The notes under the pieces: model-generated
The model's database searches: none
What the model was told of the DNA's origin: nothing
Seen by the model: only the letters and a program-made list of their open reading frames with translations
Program-made: the position numbers and the translations under genes
Shown here: one piece after another, positions 46,891 through 59,165 of the stretch
Position numbering within the stretch: position 1 is the stretch's first letter
Layout of the letters: each line of letters opens with the position of its first letter
DNA from: Amphiura filiformis
Taxonomy: Eukaryota; Echinodermata; Ophiuroidea; Amphilepidida; Amphiuridae
Reading direction: 5' to 3'
DNA: 64,000 nucleotides
Assembly (NCBI RefSeq): GCF_039555335.1
Contig: NC_092628.1
Location: 100,583,893 to 100,647,892 of the forward strand

Positions 46891-47015
46891 TTACACTAGT
46901 TACACTAGCCTATAAAATTTATCTGTTCAACTTTGTCAACTCCTAAATCAATTCTTATTATATCTACTCTTTCATCTTCATGATCTTCATTTTTATCCAT
47001 GCATAAATCAGTGTA

Positions 47016-47510
47016 AACACGTCACAAAAAGTAATGTACCCCTTTATTGCAATAACTCAAAATATATATATCAAATTTTGAAACTGAAATAGTTAAAAGG
47101 AACCCAGTTTAGTTACATTTTGTTAAGTCATTTGTCTGGATAGCTCAAAATGTGTTGCCATAGTGACTTTTTGAATGAAGAAGATGCAAATTCAAAAGTT
47201 GCACTAAAAACTACTCAAGCCAGTATTACATTCTCTATCTAACTGGTCTAGGATGAATCGCGGTGACCAGTGACTACCATGCACTTTAGCAACAAAAGTA
47301 ACATTTTCAATAGGTTTAGGTGCAACTTTGGAATCTGCATCTTTTTCATTCAAAGAGTCACCATGGCAACACATGTTGGGTTATTATAAGACAAATGAGG
47401 TACCGGTATCAAAGTATGCAGAACAAAACAGTTTAAAAATTTGCATTGATTTTGAGTTATTATCTTGAAATGAACATGATGAAGCGGGTCATTACTTTAT
47501 GCGATGTGTT
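47016..47510. mobile_element. Foldback repeat (~495 bp), diverged arms
   Basis: The left arm (AAAAAGTAATGTACCCC, AATAACTCAAAAT, TGTGTTGCCATAGTGACT) reappears inverted on the right (AGTCACCATGGCAACACATG, ATTTTGAGTTATTATC, GGGTCATTACTTTATG). Arms are about 190 bp and well diverged. No target duplication is visible. Confidence 0.7.
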
Positions 47511-48619
47511 TATTACATACAAAGCTACTTCGGGCTTCTCTTCTATAAGATCGGCATTAGTGACAATGGCTAATCGGCATGGTACTTGAAAAATATGTTA
47601 CTTCATTCTGCCATAGCTTTGGTCATTTATTCAATGACCATCACATGATAAAAGGATGCAACTCGTAAAGACAAAAAGAGGAAGATACATTCATTTGCCA
47701 AGTATGTGTCATTCAGTTATCCTACCTATAGCAAAAGACAGTAACATTGTTTAAGTCTCTTTAAATGTTACAACCTTTTCCATGTGAGTTAAACAGAAAA
47801 GTTTACCCCCACCAATTATAAAAGGAAGTACATTGCTAGTGATGTAACTTGCATATACACCCTTTTACTGTGTTATATCCACTCTCTTCTATTAGATCGG
47901 CATTACTGACAATACCTAATACAATCTAATCATCTCTAATGCCTTTTGTAACTTGATTAAAAGCGAATCGCATTTACACCTCGGTTTTATTCATTCGTCT
48001 CACCCAACACAATTAGCCGATGTAAAATTACACGCACACAGATAACCCATCCTGCTATTTGTTAGCAATAGAAAGCTTTTAATTGGCAAATGATATCTGT
48101 TTAGATTTTTTCTATGGTCTATACTTGGATGATTTTTATTCAAATTGATAGCAACCAATCTCAATCATTACTAATGTTCAATTGTCGTTTACAATAATTT
48201 AAACAAACAAATTACAAGTGCGAGGCCATCTCTTTTTCCTCTCTCACTCCCTCTCTTCCCTCTCTCTTTCTCCGCCCTCTCTCTCCCCCTCTCTCCCTCT
48301 CTCTCTCTCGCTCCTCCTAATCGTTCTCCCCCGTCTGTATCTCTGTATCTCTCTCTCTCCCCTCTCACCCCTCTCCACTCACTTGTGTGATTCATTTCAA
48401 TATCACATCTGCTCAAATTAATGTTAACAAATTCATTTCAACTTTTAAGAACTGTGCAATGGATTTCATTCAACATAATATCAACGTTTCATTAAAATGG
48501 ATGACAATTATTTTCTATTTCAAAATGTCAAAATAGGAACATTTTGCATCATGCAAGAGAAATATTAGTCGATTTTGTTCATAAACAAAAAATTATTTTA
48601 GCTTGCTTCGTTTATTTCT
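47511..48619. other. Intergenic DNA with CT-rich tract
   Basis: 48230-48380 is a CTCTCT-rich tract. AGATCGGCATTA...GACAAT occurs twice (near 47550 and 47898). No gene is seen. Confidence 0.5.
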
Positions 48620-48985
48620 CATTGCTATCTTCGGTAGATAACATCTGCTTTTTTGTTTATAACTGCTATCTTCAGTAGATCGTATCCAGATTTATAAATT
48701 AACATTGCAGTTTTCAGTAGTTACATTGTTCAAACGCTGTTTAAAAGTTTAAACAGCGCTGATTAACGGTTGTCACTTTGCTTAACATTGCTATAGCAGA
48801 TTCGGTAGATAGCACTTTGCTTCTGTTGATTAACACCGGCAACTATATTGTAATGAGATATCATTGGTGCTTTGTTTAATGTTATATTCAGTATGAATGA
48901 AACTTGTCCTTTAACAATTATTTTGTAGATCACTTAACGTGTTTGTCGTTTAGAATTATTATCTACAGTAGATAACACATGCGTG
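48620..48985. repeat. Scattered degenerate hairpin motifs
   Basis: Single variants of the hairpin occur at 48622 (TTGCTATCTTCGGTAGATAA), 48662 (CTGCTATCTTCAGTAGAT), 48785 (TTGCTATAGCAG then GGTAGATAGCA) and 48957 (TTATCTACAGTAGATAA). A separate hairpin, CGCTGTTTAAAAGTTTAAAC continuing to AGCG, lies at 48735-48760. The spacing is irregular and the intervening DNA unrelated. Confidence 0.6.
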
Positions 48986-50084
48986 TATTGACCAACTTCT
49001 ACATCATATAAACTTATTTTCACATTACTAATCACACTGTTCAAGTGTATTATGAGAATAGCTTTTTTAGCATCATAAATCACATGCTTTTAAGTAGTAA
49101 TTTAAATAATTATCTGAATAAAAATGACCCCAACTTAAAGTACATAATGTCAATAACAAGCACTGAAGACATATATTTTCGTGTCCATTATAATATGCAA
49201 AGTGATAAATCTGATGGTGAAGTCCCGGATGTTTTGGCAAGCTATTAATCGGTGCAATGGAGCATTAGGTGTGGGCGATCACTCATTTATCCATCGTCCA
49301 ACCTCCATTTTATCACTAGTATTATAGAACCACCGGTATCCCATTCAAGCCATTATTGTGGTTCAGGCATTTTTTACGTAGCCAATATTGAGCCATTCTC
49401 CGATTTCAATATCATTCGTCAATTCCGCAATGAATAAGGCGAGTTGAATGCAGCCGAGGATCGCTCTCAAGGGGCACCGGACGCGCCTGTGCTGCTGCGG
49501 GCTGATATCCCTGCGGACGTCTTACTCTAAATGAGACTGTACTGGTGGCTTGCACTACAAGAAAAGTAATTAGTTTTATGGTTTGACTTAGCCGTTTATT
49601 CTCTTTAAATTGGCACATCCGTGTCCATAATATAATTACACCGAGTGGTTTAATCCGCTACATCACTAGCTAATATGCTGATTTTCTACCTTTTTTATTC
49701 TCTCACAAGGAAGTCATCTTTTACAAGTACTGAGTGGCCGCTTGACTTAAGGCGGTATTCATGTTAACATTGTATATCAGTGCTGGTTGAAGACTTTATA
49801 ATAGCAAATTTATTAAATGAAAAACGTGTTAAGTTGAATTAGAGTGATTTGATCTAAGTAAGATTGCTAATATTGAGATTAGATATTGGCTTCAAAACCA
49901 ACATTGTATCACCTTCACGTGTGAGGCGGGTGCTGCGAATAAAATTCAGCTTCTTTGAAGTTTATTTTAAAGTAAATTGGTTTTAATTATTAGATGTACT
50001 AGTATTTGAAACTAATAAATTATGAATAAAACAAAAATACATATTTCCTCCAAGACAGTAGTGTCCAGTTTTTTGTAAATTGAC
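48986..50084. other. Intergenic DNA with GC-richer patch
   Basis: 49440-49520 is GC-richer than its surroundings and open on the minus strand for about 68 codons. I cannot support a gene from it. Confidence 0.4.
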
Positions 50085-50319
50085 ATTGCTTGCTCTCTTA
50101 GACAGCAACGGTGTTTAACTAGCCTGGTAGTTTGCTGTCTTCGGTAGATAGCAACCGTGTAGTAACTAGAAGGGTAGTTTGCTGTCTTCGGTAGATAGCA
50201 ACGGTGTGGTAACTAGCCTGGTTGTTTGCTTTCTTCAGTAGATAGCAACGGTGTGGTAACTAATCTGGTAGTTTGCTGTCTTCAGTAGATAGCAACGGCG
50301 TGGTAACTCGTCTGGTAGT
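50085..50319 (-). repeat. 47-bp hairpin array, inverted orientation
   Basis: One partial and four full units carry GCTGTCTTCGGTAGATAGCA or TCAGTAGATAGCAACGGTG. They are the reverse complement of the units at 46607-46890, with their own linker variants (CTAGCCTGG, CTAATCTGG). The two arrays face each other 3.2 kb apart. Confidence 0.9.
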
Positions 50320-52060
50320 GTCGCGGCGGTTGCCGGGGCATTGACAAATTTGGCTTAGTCTAAAGGGGAAATGAGATTTAAAAAAAACTTGATTTAATCA
50401 TAAATCTTCAATTTTGAAAATATAATAACCCTGTCAAGACCAACAAAAGTGGGTGTTATAAAGTGCCAAAGTAAATCTAACGGTCATATCTTTAGCTTCT
50501 TGCAAAATCAAGGAAAATCCTAACAAGGAAACAAATGCAAAATATAAGAATGAATAATGATATTTTGGTTCCTTTATTTCACTCTTCACATTTTATCGTT
50601 GTCTTTTCATGTACTTATTTTACATCTGTCAGGTTAAAGGTATTATCATTTCCTGTTATTGTATAAATCCAATTAAATGTCCAAGTTGCTTGTAACATTT
50701 GTTATCTTTAAACAAACCCAATCTGTAAATGAATCGTGTAAAATGTGTCTTATAACCAATTGTTGTTGCTATCTACGTAAGACGGATTATAAAGCTAACA
50801 ACTGTAACACTGTATGATGCTTGGAAATCTCCTCGGGCTTGAAAACTGAGAACACATATTTTTATTAAATCTCTTTACATGTGCTTAGTTGTAAGCAATC
50901 ATTCTGGACCAATGTACCGTGTCGGAGATGATTGGGCGCCCATCCATCATCTACGAGGCTACGATCTGTAGACTATCTAAGTAGCTTTCATATGTCTTCA
51001 TCTTTAAGCTTCTGCGAATGGGTATCTGTGTAAAATACTTACTCGAAATTTGTAGAATAGCGTGATAAATTGGATATAACAATGCCATTTTCAAAATCTA
51101 CGTGAAAAATGCATTCAAATGAGTACAAACATGCCTAGCATTGGGTCAAAGATTGTTTAAGATAACCTTTAACATTTTGAAAATTTATACCAGCAATTTG
51201 GTTTTATGCCGCACTTGATGAAGACATACAAGCGCGTGCAAGTTGTTAATAGCAGTGTTGCGAGAGGCGTCCAAAACCGATGATGAAATAGAGACGAATA
51301 ATTTGGAATAGGTATAGAGCTCTTTCTCTCTCTCTATCTCATTAATTACACGCCTGTAAGTTTAGAGAGGTAATCAGAAAGTCTAATTAAATGTCATGAA
51401 TTGGTGCTGTAAGGAAAGATGTTTGAATTACCAGCATGATTCATGATTCGTTAAATATAGAAGTATCTTCTCTTCACAAATTCTAACAGATGTTGATGGA
51501 ATTCTTACAGTTCAAACAAATGTGTTACATAAAGCAATCAAGGCTCGTAAGAACTACTTATTCTGGAGATATTCAGTGTCTATCCACATTAGTCTGCATT
51601 GTTGCTTTAAGTGTGTAAAGTTTGCTTTATTTGTTATAATAATTGAAAACAAACTACTGTGAAATGACTACAGGGGCTGCTGTGACAAAGGCCATTTGTA
51701 TAAATTATGCTTTCAAATAGTCTTATAACAGGAACATTTTAAAATTTCCTGTCATAAGACTATTTTAGTAAAAAAAACATTTAAAGTGGCTTACTTGACA
51801 ATACATATACTTATAATAAATGCAAAGTTCAAACAAAATCGCATGATTTTCATCCAATTAGTGGAAATTCTTTTGAAATTGACTAAAATAAATGGCTTAT
51901 TTATAAGGTGTGTATACATTAAAATAAATTGGCGACTAGATTATGCAACGCGTCATAATCTGAGCTCACCTGAGCAATGATTTTCCGTACACTCTCAACT
52001 TTGAATGGGCGTAATATTCCAAGTGCCAAAAAATCCTTTCTCCCTTTCTCAGGTTAACTC
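50320..52060. other. Intergenic DNA with one isolated hairpin
   Basis: A hairpin with stem AATAGTCTTATAACAGGAA and partner TTCCTGTCATAAGACTATT lies at 51714-51766, with a loop of about 12 nt. TTGCTATCTACGTAAGAC occurs at 50766. Nothing else is recognised. Confidence 0.55.
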
Positions 52061-52067
52061 AGATTGT

Positions 52068-52239
52068 TACGGAGCCCACGAAGTGACATAAAAAAATTTC
52101 GGGTATAACTTAGTAACTCGGGGCACCGAGATAGTAACTCGGCCCGCGACTTAGTAACTCGGGCCACGAGATAATAACTCGGGGCCCCGAGTTACTTGAA
52201 TCGGAGTCTTTTCTTCCATGTCACTTCGAGGGCTCCGTA
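52068..52239. mobile_element. 172-bp MITE with internal CTCGG/CCGAG tandem
   Basis: The ends are TACGGAGCCCACGAAGTGAC and GTCACTTCGAGGGCTCCGTA, inverted over about 22 bp. GATTGT flanks both sides (52062-52067, 52240-52245); a 7-bp duplication AGATTGT is also possible. Inside, four copies of a word like TAGTAACTCGGGNCNCGAGA each form a small palindrome. A 6-7-bp duplication is unusual among DNA transposons and the superfamily is not assigned. Confidence 0.82.
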
Positions 52240-52245
52240 GATTGT

Positions 52246-53380
52246 GCACATTTATTAATCATCAAAATAACAACAACAAAAAAAGTTCCACATTTATTGC
52301 TGGATGCACCAACTTGCTTGTTTTGGCCATAGAGTTCTTGAAATAACCATACGCTTTTCAAGTGAAAATGATGAATATATTGACATTCGTACTGTCACAC
52401 GCGTAATGAGCATTGTGATGTGAGGATGATGGCTGCCGCATAATATCTAACATCTTCAGCAGCTTGTTAACACAGATTGCTGTATTTGATTACTTAACAC
52501 AACACAAATGGCCCAATGGCTATCAGCCCTAGCGTTAACAAAACTCTCATCAGGACTTGACGCGTTGTATTACGAGCACAGGGAATTGAAAGGCCCCATA
52601 AGCTAACGCGTTTACAGATTACGAATATTGTCAAATTTACAGGCAAGGATAGAGAGAAGATTGCTTGTTCATTGTTGCGATTAATACACGGGGCTTGCTA
52701 GTCTAACCAACCTTTGGTTAACAAAATCTCATTAATATTGAAAACTTGTCGTACAGATTGCCACCTTTTTTGAGTATAAGTATTTCATGTGGGAACAAAA
52801 TGGATTTTCAGTAGTCGATTTTAAGTATAGTAATTCAGAAGGTGTATCATACTGGAAGCTGAAATTGGAACCGAATAAAGATTTAATGAAGGTTTCCCGC
52901 TTCTTGGAATGCCCAAAGATAAACAATCCTACGTCCATCCTGGGTGTATACAACCACTCACTGTCCTGTATCCTTAAACTTACACCCCCCTCCCACATGC
53001 ACACACCCAACCCCTACCCACATAATACATGCACCCCACCTGCACAGCCACCACTTGTACCCATATTTACCCCATACATGCACCCCTCCATCCATCCCAC
53101 CACCCCAACCCCACAACCACCCCTACACACCCCAAACTTACACTTGAGTTTAATGCATATCAGGACAATTCCTTATGGGACATCTTGCTTTATGACAATG
53201 AAAGTGCCTGAACAACTGAGTTTAATCACTTTCTGAAAATGTAAAACATTGCAACAGCTTACTGTGCTGTCCACTGAAGAGAGCAAAAACATCACAAAAG
53301 CTTTTTCAACTGACATCTAGATATACCACACGAAGATCGTACAACTGACTGGAAAACAGTGTTTTTACTGGAAAAACAAT
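52246..53380. other. Intergenic DNA with C/A-rich tract
   Basis: 52980-53140 is a C/A-rich low-complexity tract (ACACCCAACCCCTACCCACA). It carries an apparent 149-codon open frame that is Pro/His/Thr-rich and not credible as a gene. Confidence 0.55.
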
Positions 53381-53405
53381 GTTGCTATCTACTGAAGATA
53401 GCAAC
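53381..53405. repeat. Perfect isolated copy of the hairpin motif
   Basis: GTTGCTATCT, loop ACTGA, AGATAGCAAC: a perfect 10-bp stem. Partial forms follow at 53455 (TCTACTGAAAACAGCA) and 53777 (TACTATCTACTGAAGATAGC). Confidence 0.85.
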
Positions 53406-55775
53406 CGCGTCACATTTTTTTTTCTTTTTTCATAATATTATTATCGTGATTATGTTCTACTGAAAACAGCATTTTATATTTTCTTTGTAACATCCATTGA
53501 AGACTAGAAAAAGAAAAATATGTTGATGAAGATGAAGAAACACATGACGAATGAACATTTCATAAACGATCAAATTAATACACCAAATAAGGACCGGCCC
53601 ATAACCATTTTTATGCTATATCCACAATATAGTCAGCAACAATGGCACTGAAGCATTTTATAATTTTAGCATCACTAATGGTTCTTGTGCAATATTCGCA
53701 AGATATCAAACATGTTTTTCCACATTTTAATGAGGATAATTATATATTAATTACCCTATCTTATAAATGTTTCATCTACTATCTACTGAAGATAGCACCA
53801 GTGATTTCACTGATGAAACCAAAAAGTAAACTCTTTTGATAATTATTTATAATAACGATGATAACTGCAATGTAATAAAAGAAAATACGTCATATTACTG
53901 AATATAGGGACTGAAATTATGGAGTGATATGTTTTTGTCACTAAATATAGTAAAATAACAGCATTTTCTTTCATGATTATGATTATAGGGAAATAACTTA
54001 ACCTGACAAAGAACTAACAACATTTACTGAATTCATCCTATCAATTCACGGTTATGCATTACAAAAAAAGAAAGAAAGAAAGAAAGAAAGAAAGAAAAAA
54101 AAGGAAAGAAAGAATGGTGTATCAATTATGACATTGTTCTGGATGATTAAGATTTGGTTGACAGAATTTTGGCGCTTTAAGTGATCAATCATTCTCACCA
54201 TTCATCAACGAATTCTAAACAGTAGCGATGAAACACCCCGACATAAGTGCCCCCTCAGCGACCAACTGGGAAATTTACTTAGTAATTGGAGACTGGTAAC
54301 TGGGTAAAAACGCTCTTCCAGCATGTTGTAACAGTTATCATGCACCGGGTGTTTGAAAACGCCTCTGTTTTCACAGTGTATAAGCCACAGTATCGCCCCG
54401 TGCGTGTGGGGTGTTTTTACGGTTGATTTTCCGTGCGTAAAATTGGATTTTCTTGTTTGAATTTCGTTTAACCGTCTCATCATTACAAGAAGTCAGCCAA
54501 CTGTCTTACGTATAGATGGCAGTCAGTTGCAGGCACTGATGGTGCGTTGTTGACTTGCCTACCTACATCATTATCATGGTTTATAGCTATGATAAGCTTG
54601 GTCGTGCGTATTATATCGTGTAGACCTAATGACAATATCCATTGGTTCCCGCGGCCTCAGAACCCACAAGGGAGTGACATTATTTCCTCTATAAACCTAT
54701 TTCATACTGATTGCTTCACGTCCCAGCCTGCTTCAATGTCCCTTAATACGACTGAATCAACAAAAATTACCCCGTTAATGACATCCATATTTTGCAAATT
54801 TTCCACCACTCCAATTACAAGCTGTGTTTTATTGGTCCTGATAGAGTTCCGATGGGTGTATGGCGCATCCTTGATGCTTTTGTGTCTATTTCAATGGCTC
54901 GATCGGAGGCAATAAAAAGGGGCAAATGCCTATAATTTAGAGGCAATTGAATGCCTTTATTTGTTAACCCCCTTATATGCTATTAAGTAAGCCGCTTAAA
55001 CTCACATTATGTTTTGTTTTCCCAAATTACCTACGAAATTAATCCAAAGCTACATTTGGTATATCGACAAAATCCAAAAAAATTATCATGCATCACATCC
55101 AATCTTCGACAAGTGGTTCTTATATTCTGCTATCGGAACAGGTAATTAACAATTCATATACACAACAAACGTACATGTACATATTCACTGCTCACATGGT
55201 GTTAAACGCATTACACTATATAATTTACCGCAGCACCTTGTGGGACATAACAGGCGGACCTTTTATCGCCGAGCTATCATTGAGATTACCATGTCTTTTT
55301 TTTGTATCAAGTGTTTTTCTTGGCTCATTTTCCCCACTAGCAAATAATTATGAAGAATAAAACTTGATTGGGAACGATTGTCAATGAGGCACAATACAAA
55401 AGAGGCACACCTCATGCTCAGTCATATAATGGGGAACTCTGGCGCACTGGGACCCTATTCGGAGACAATTTTCAGAGCAGTGTTGATAATTTGACATTTG
55501 CCTTCTGGGAGACAATATAGCGATCTATAATGGGGAAATATAAGAAAATAGTATTTCCTCTTTTATAGTTTAAAATGAATTGAATACTGCATTATATATC
55601 AGCCAATTGGGTTATAGAACTTTTTAGGTTGCTTTATGAGGTATTTTGCACTGAAATATGTACACACGCGCAGTATTTTGCTTAAAGATTCACCATAATT
55701 TTAAAAGGCAGATCATCAACATAATGTTCTCGTCTCCGTTGGTAAGCAGTAATATTGTGCCGCTTGGCTATTATG
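53406..55775. other. Intergenic DNA with GAAA microsatellite
   Basis: 54066-54112 is a GAAA/AGAA tract. Open frames near 54205-54483 (minus) and 54547-54915 (plus) show no recognisable domain. Confidence 0.5.
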
Positions 55776-56310
55776 TTAGATAGCAGACTTTAGTAGTACC
55801 TCCTTACTACGGCAGATGTCAGCAGGTTTCTGTTTTCTTATGCATTTGTTTTTGTTGTCTTAATGCTTGTTTGTATATAACTCGTTATCCATATGCAGCA
55901 CATACGCGCTAGTCTACGTAAGATAGCAGCACACAATATGCTCGTCTACGTTAGATAGCAATAACATAACGTGTTGGTTAATGTAAGATGGGATGCACAT
56001 ATAATTGCTTGTCTACGTACGATAGCAGGATCTATAGTATAACACGTTCATGTTCATGTACGTAAGATATCACCCATGTGCTGTCTTCGTAAGATAGCAA
56101 CACGTGTTCGCATAAATTATCAGCATGTAAGATAGCATCACATAATGATGTGATTGCTATGTAAGATAGCAGCACATGAGTTCGTCCACATAAGATTGTA
56201 ACATGTAATGCGCTCGTCTTCGTCTACTTAAGATAGTGTAGTCATCTACGTTAGATAGGCCTAGCAACGAAATAATGTGCTCGTCTACGTGAGATAGCAA
56301 GCAGCAATTA
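55776..56310 (+). repeat. Degenerate array of a TCTACGTAAGATAGCA core
   Basis: About twelve copies of a core close to GTCTACGTAAGATAGCA occur at intervals of roughly 30-45 bp (examples at 55912, 55944, 56011, 56084, 56284). The intervening 15-30 bp share only loose words (CACAT, ATGCTC, GTGCTC). The core is related to the 46.6-kb hairpin; GTCTTCGTAAGATAGCAAC at 56084 is intermediate. Confidence 0.75.
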
Positions 56311-57618
56311 TCGCCTCTCTATATAGTTTTTAACCTCAGCCAAGAGTCCTTCTTGAAGTACTACAGACTGAATTTGTTTGGCGCTTGAACTTGTCAAGTA
56401 GCGCCATCATGAGAGTTGACTTGTAATTTTATTTTCATGTCATTTCCCGGTCATTTCTCTATGATCACAAAACACTGTACCTTTGTCTTTCAAACGACAC
56501 GTGTGAAAATTATATCATGCACTTGATTACGTAACAGCATTAGCATAAATCTATGGTCTACAGTCACTGGCTGATTAAGATGTGAAGAGTGCTGCCTTTT
56601 GGAATAAATAGTAGTAGAACACACACTTCCAGCTCACAAAACCATCTTTGTCGGGCTGGAAAGGTTTTAGTTTATTTATAACGTCTGGTCAAAATGTGTT
56701 ATTTTTTGACAAAAACAAAGCTTTTCTTTCTATAAACATTTTGATATTGCCAACAATAGCAAACGTGGAATTTTTTTGCCAGTTTGACTAATCCCCAAAC
56801 ATTAAAACGGGAGTCTCCTTAGAAAATATTTGAAACCGTGATTAAAATATGACTATTATTCTACTTTTGCTACATTTATACAAAACGTAGTGGTACAGGG
56901 AGAGAGGTCATCATTTGAGTGAGAAACTTTATAAAACATTTCTGTTCATTTGAGGTTGAGATCATCCATAAAAAAAATCACATGAATTGTTAAATTTCTA
57001 TTTACATAGCATTTTGGAATATTTTAAGCCCCATTTACATGAAATTTGTTCAATTTTCATTCACTTCAAGGATACTATATCGGCCATCCCAGCTACGCAT
57101 GCGCAGATTTTGATTTGATTTGATAATATCATCGTACAGAGTACTAGCTCTCATGTGACCAGTCATTATATTTTAATCTGTTTCATTTTGGAGATAATTA
57201 ATGTCAGTTGTAATAACTGCTTTTTCATTTTCGCCATTTTTGCTTCCCTTCAAGTTCTAAAGTTGTTAAGTTCAAAGACGTCGCATTTCCACCCAGGTCT
57301 AATGGCAAGTCTCATATTCTACCAAAGGCAGACCCAGGACCTAGTGTTTATTCCTGCCTAAAACTAGTCATGTGTATTATGTACTTTTACTCTTCTCGGA
57401 CGTTTTATAGGCTTCACGTGCCTTTGCTGTAATTTAAAAGGCCCGCCTTTTTGCGTGATTTGGCAGTGACCCAAGCCTATTTATAGTAATGCTGCTACGT
57501 AATCAAGTATATAGTATCATTTACACATGTGTTTTGAAAGACACCGGTACAGTCTTTATGTGATCATAAAGAAATTCCATCCAAATGTTCAATATATGGG
57601 GTTAAAGGTCAACTATCA
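56311..57618. other. Intergenic DNA, nothing recognised
   Basis: AT-rich DNA without long open frames, RNA genes or clear repeats. Confidence 0.5.
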
Positions 57619-57621
57619 TTA

Positions 57622-57873
57622 GGCCTCACAAAATAAATAGTTTGATTGGCGTAACATAAAAAAAAAAAAATTAAGGTAGGTAGGTCGGGATTAAAAAAAA
57701 AATTTAAGCCGTAAATATAAGGCATTGGAACTTTTTTCTTCTTTTAATTTATTTTAATTTGGTTAATTTCTTTATTTTTTTATTATTTTTTTTTGCAAAA
57801 GAAAAAATCTATAGGGTCGGGCCTACTTTTAGGGTCGGTCGGGTTACGCCAATCAAACAATTTTTTTGAGGCC
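57622..57873. mobile_element. 252-bp PIF/Harbinger-like MITE with TTA target
   Basis: The inverted ends are GGCCTCACAAAATA and TTTTTTTGAGGCC, with inner pairing of GTTTGATTGGCGTAAC and GTTACGCCAATCAAAC. TTA lies on both sides (57619-57621, 57874-57876). The interior is A-run and T-run rich with GGTCGGG words. Confidence 0.82.
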
Positions 57874-58020
57874 TTATATTTCCGGGCCTACTGACCGACC
57901 CTCATATCTCAGAACAAAGCATGTTCTTCTTATAGGGCCTTTTAAAATCACCAAAATTAAGTAATAGGCCCTATGGTATAATCTAGGATATTATAGAAAC
58001 AAAAGGTGATAACTCACGTC

Positions 58021-59036
58021 TATGGCAAGCCAAGGGGTCCAAAAGCGTGGAACTGCTACGCGTAGCCTCTTTCTCGTTACGTGCAGCTGATTAACCAATC
58101 AGGTTCGCGGTTTTAAACACGTGGAGCTGATGTAAACATCCTCTCTCACAAATATTACGTTGTTAATTTTTGTAAATAAAAATATCTGTAGTATATCAGC
58201 AAAAAATGGTATAGGTGCTATTAAAGTAATATCTGAACAGAATGATGATTGTTCTATATTTAGGGGGCTATCATTTTCTTCGGAAGGGGATCCCAAATAT
58301 AGGGGGTCATACTTTTTGGAAAGAAAAATAAGGGGAGGGGTCATAAATTGATAATGACAAAATGTAGGGAGTCACAAGATGACTACAGATAGTGTGTTTA
58401 TTGTATTCAAAAAGACTGATTTCAATACAATTTTAGCCTGTCTAGGGGGTAAGGTGTATCGGTGGTGGGAGTCGGGGGTCATAACATTTTTGATGCCGAA
58501 ATAGTGAGGGCCGCAATTTTATTGACGCCGACTTTTTGTAAATTTAGGACCCCCGTTCCGAAAAAAAAAATGATGACCCATTTTACTCTCTCCATATTTA
58601 CACAGTGGCATGTGATATCGCTTTCCCTGCAATATCTTTACACAGCGCTTTACATCAGTAGTAGTTGTTCTTTGACCTTCATATCCCCTGCACCGCTAAT
58701 ACAGCCCGAGTATAAAGTTACTTGCTATTAAACACGGTGTAAACTTGGAAACACTAAATAAATATGCTTTGTGTCATTTTAGCCAGGTATTAGCAACATG
58801 TTCTCTTGACACGTGCTGTGATTTGGCCTCCTTATCCGCTCGTTATCTATGCTAATTCCGTAGATTAATTACAAGATAATAATTGTGAAAGAGGATACCT
58901 AGCACTATACTACGCGCAGCTAACGACCCAACCACGTGATTAAATTTGACTATTTTGATTGGTCAAACAGCTGCTCGTAACGAGAAAGAAGCTACGCGTA
59001 GCAGTTCCACGCTTTTGGACCCCTTGGCTTGCCATA
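58021..59036. mobile_element. 1.0-kb non-autonomous DNA transposon, 6-bp target duplication
   Basis: Inverted ends of at least 60 bp begin TATGGCAAGCCAAGGGGTCC and include CTGCTACGCGTAGC, itself a palindrome. CACGTC flanks both ends (58015-58020, 59037-59042). The end repeats are nearly identical, so the insertion is fairly young. The interior contains degenerate GGGGGTCAT words from another repeat (58255-58570), probably a nested insertion. No transposase is seen. Confidence 0.83.
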
Positions 59037-59165
59037 CACGTCATATGCGGCTTTGTTTGAAGTTGATCAATATATATAGGATCAATGCGTTTTTAGATAG
59101 AGGGCGAGATTGCCTAATTTCGTCAGCCCAACCACGCAAAATCAAACAATACGGTTGGGAAGTCA

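Noticed and set aside
49412-49618. Possible small exon on the minus strand with a good-looking acceptor (ATTACTTTTCTTGTAG)
   Set aside because: No convincing donor, no second exon and no recognisable protein; a single acceptor-like site is not enough.
52787-53236. 149-codon open frame, the longest in the window
   Set aside because: Its second half is a C/A-rich low-complexity tract; no domain, no homologue recognised, no splice context.
54547-54915. 122-codon plus-strand open frame and a shorter minus-strand frame across it
   Set aside because: Neither shows a known domain, and the hydrophobic stretches do not form a clear membrane protein pattern.
55776-56310. CRISPR-like repeat-spacer array
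   Set aside because: The core is degenerate, spacing is irregular, no cas genes are present and the surrounding DNA is eukaryotic.
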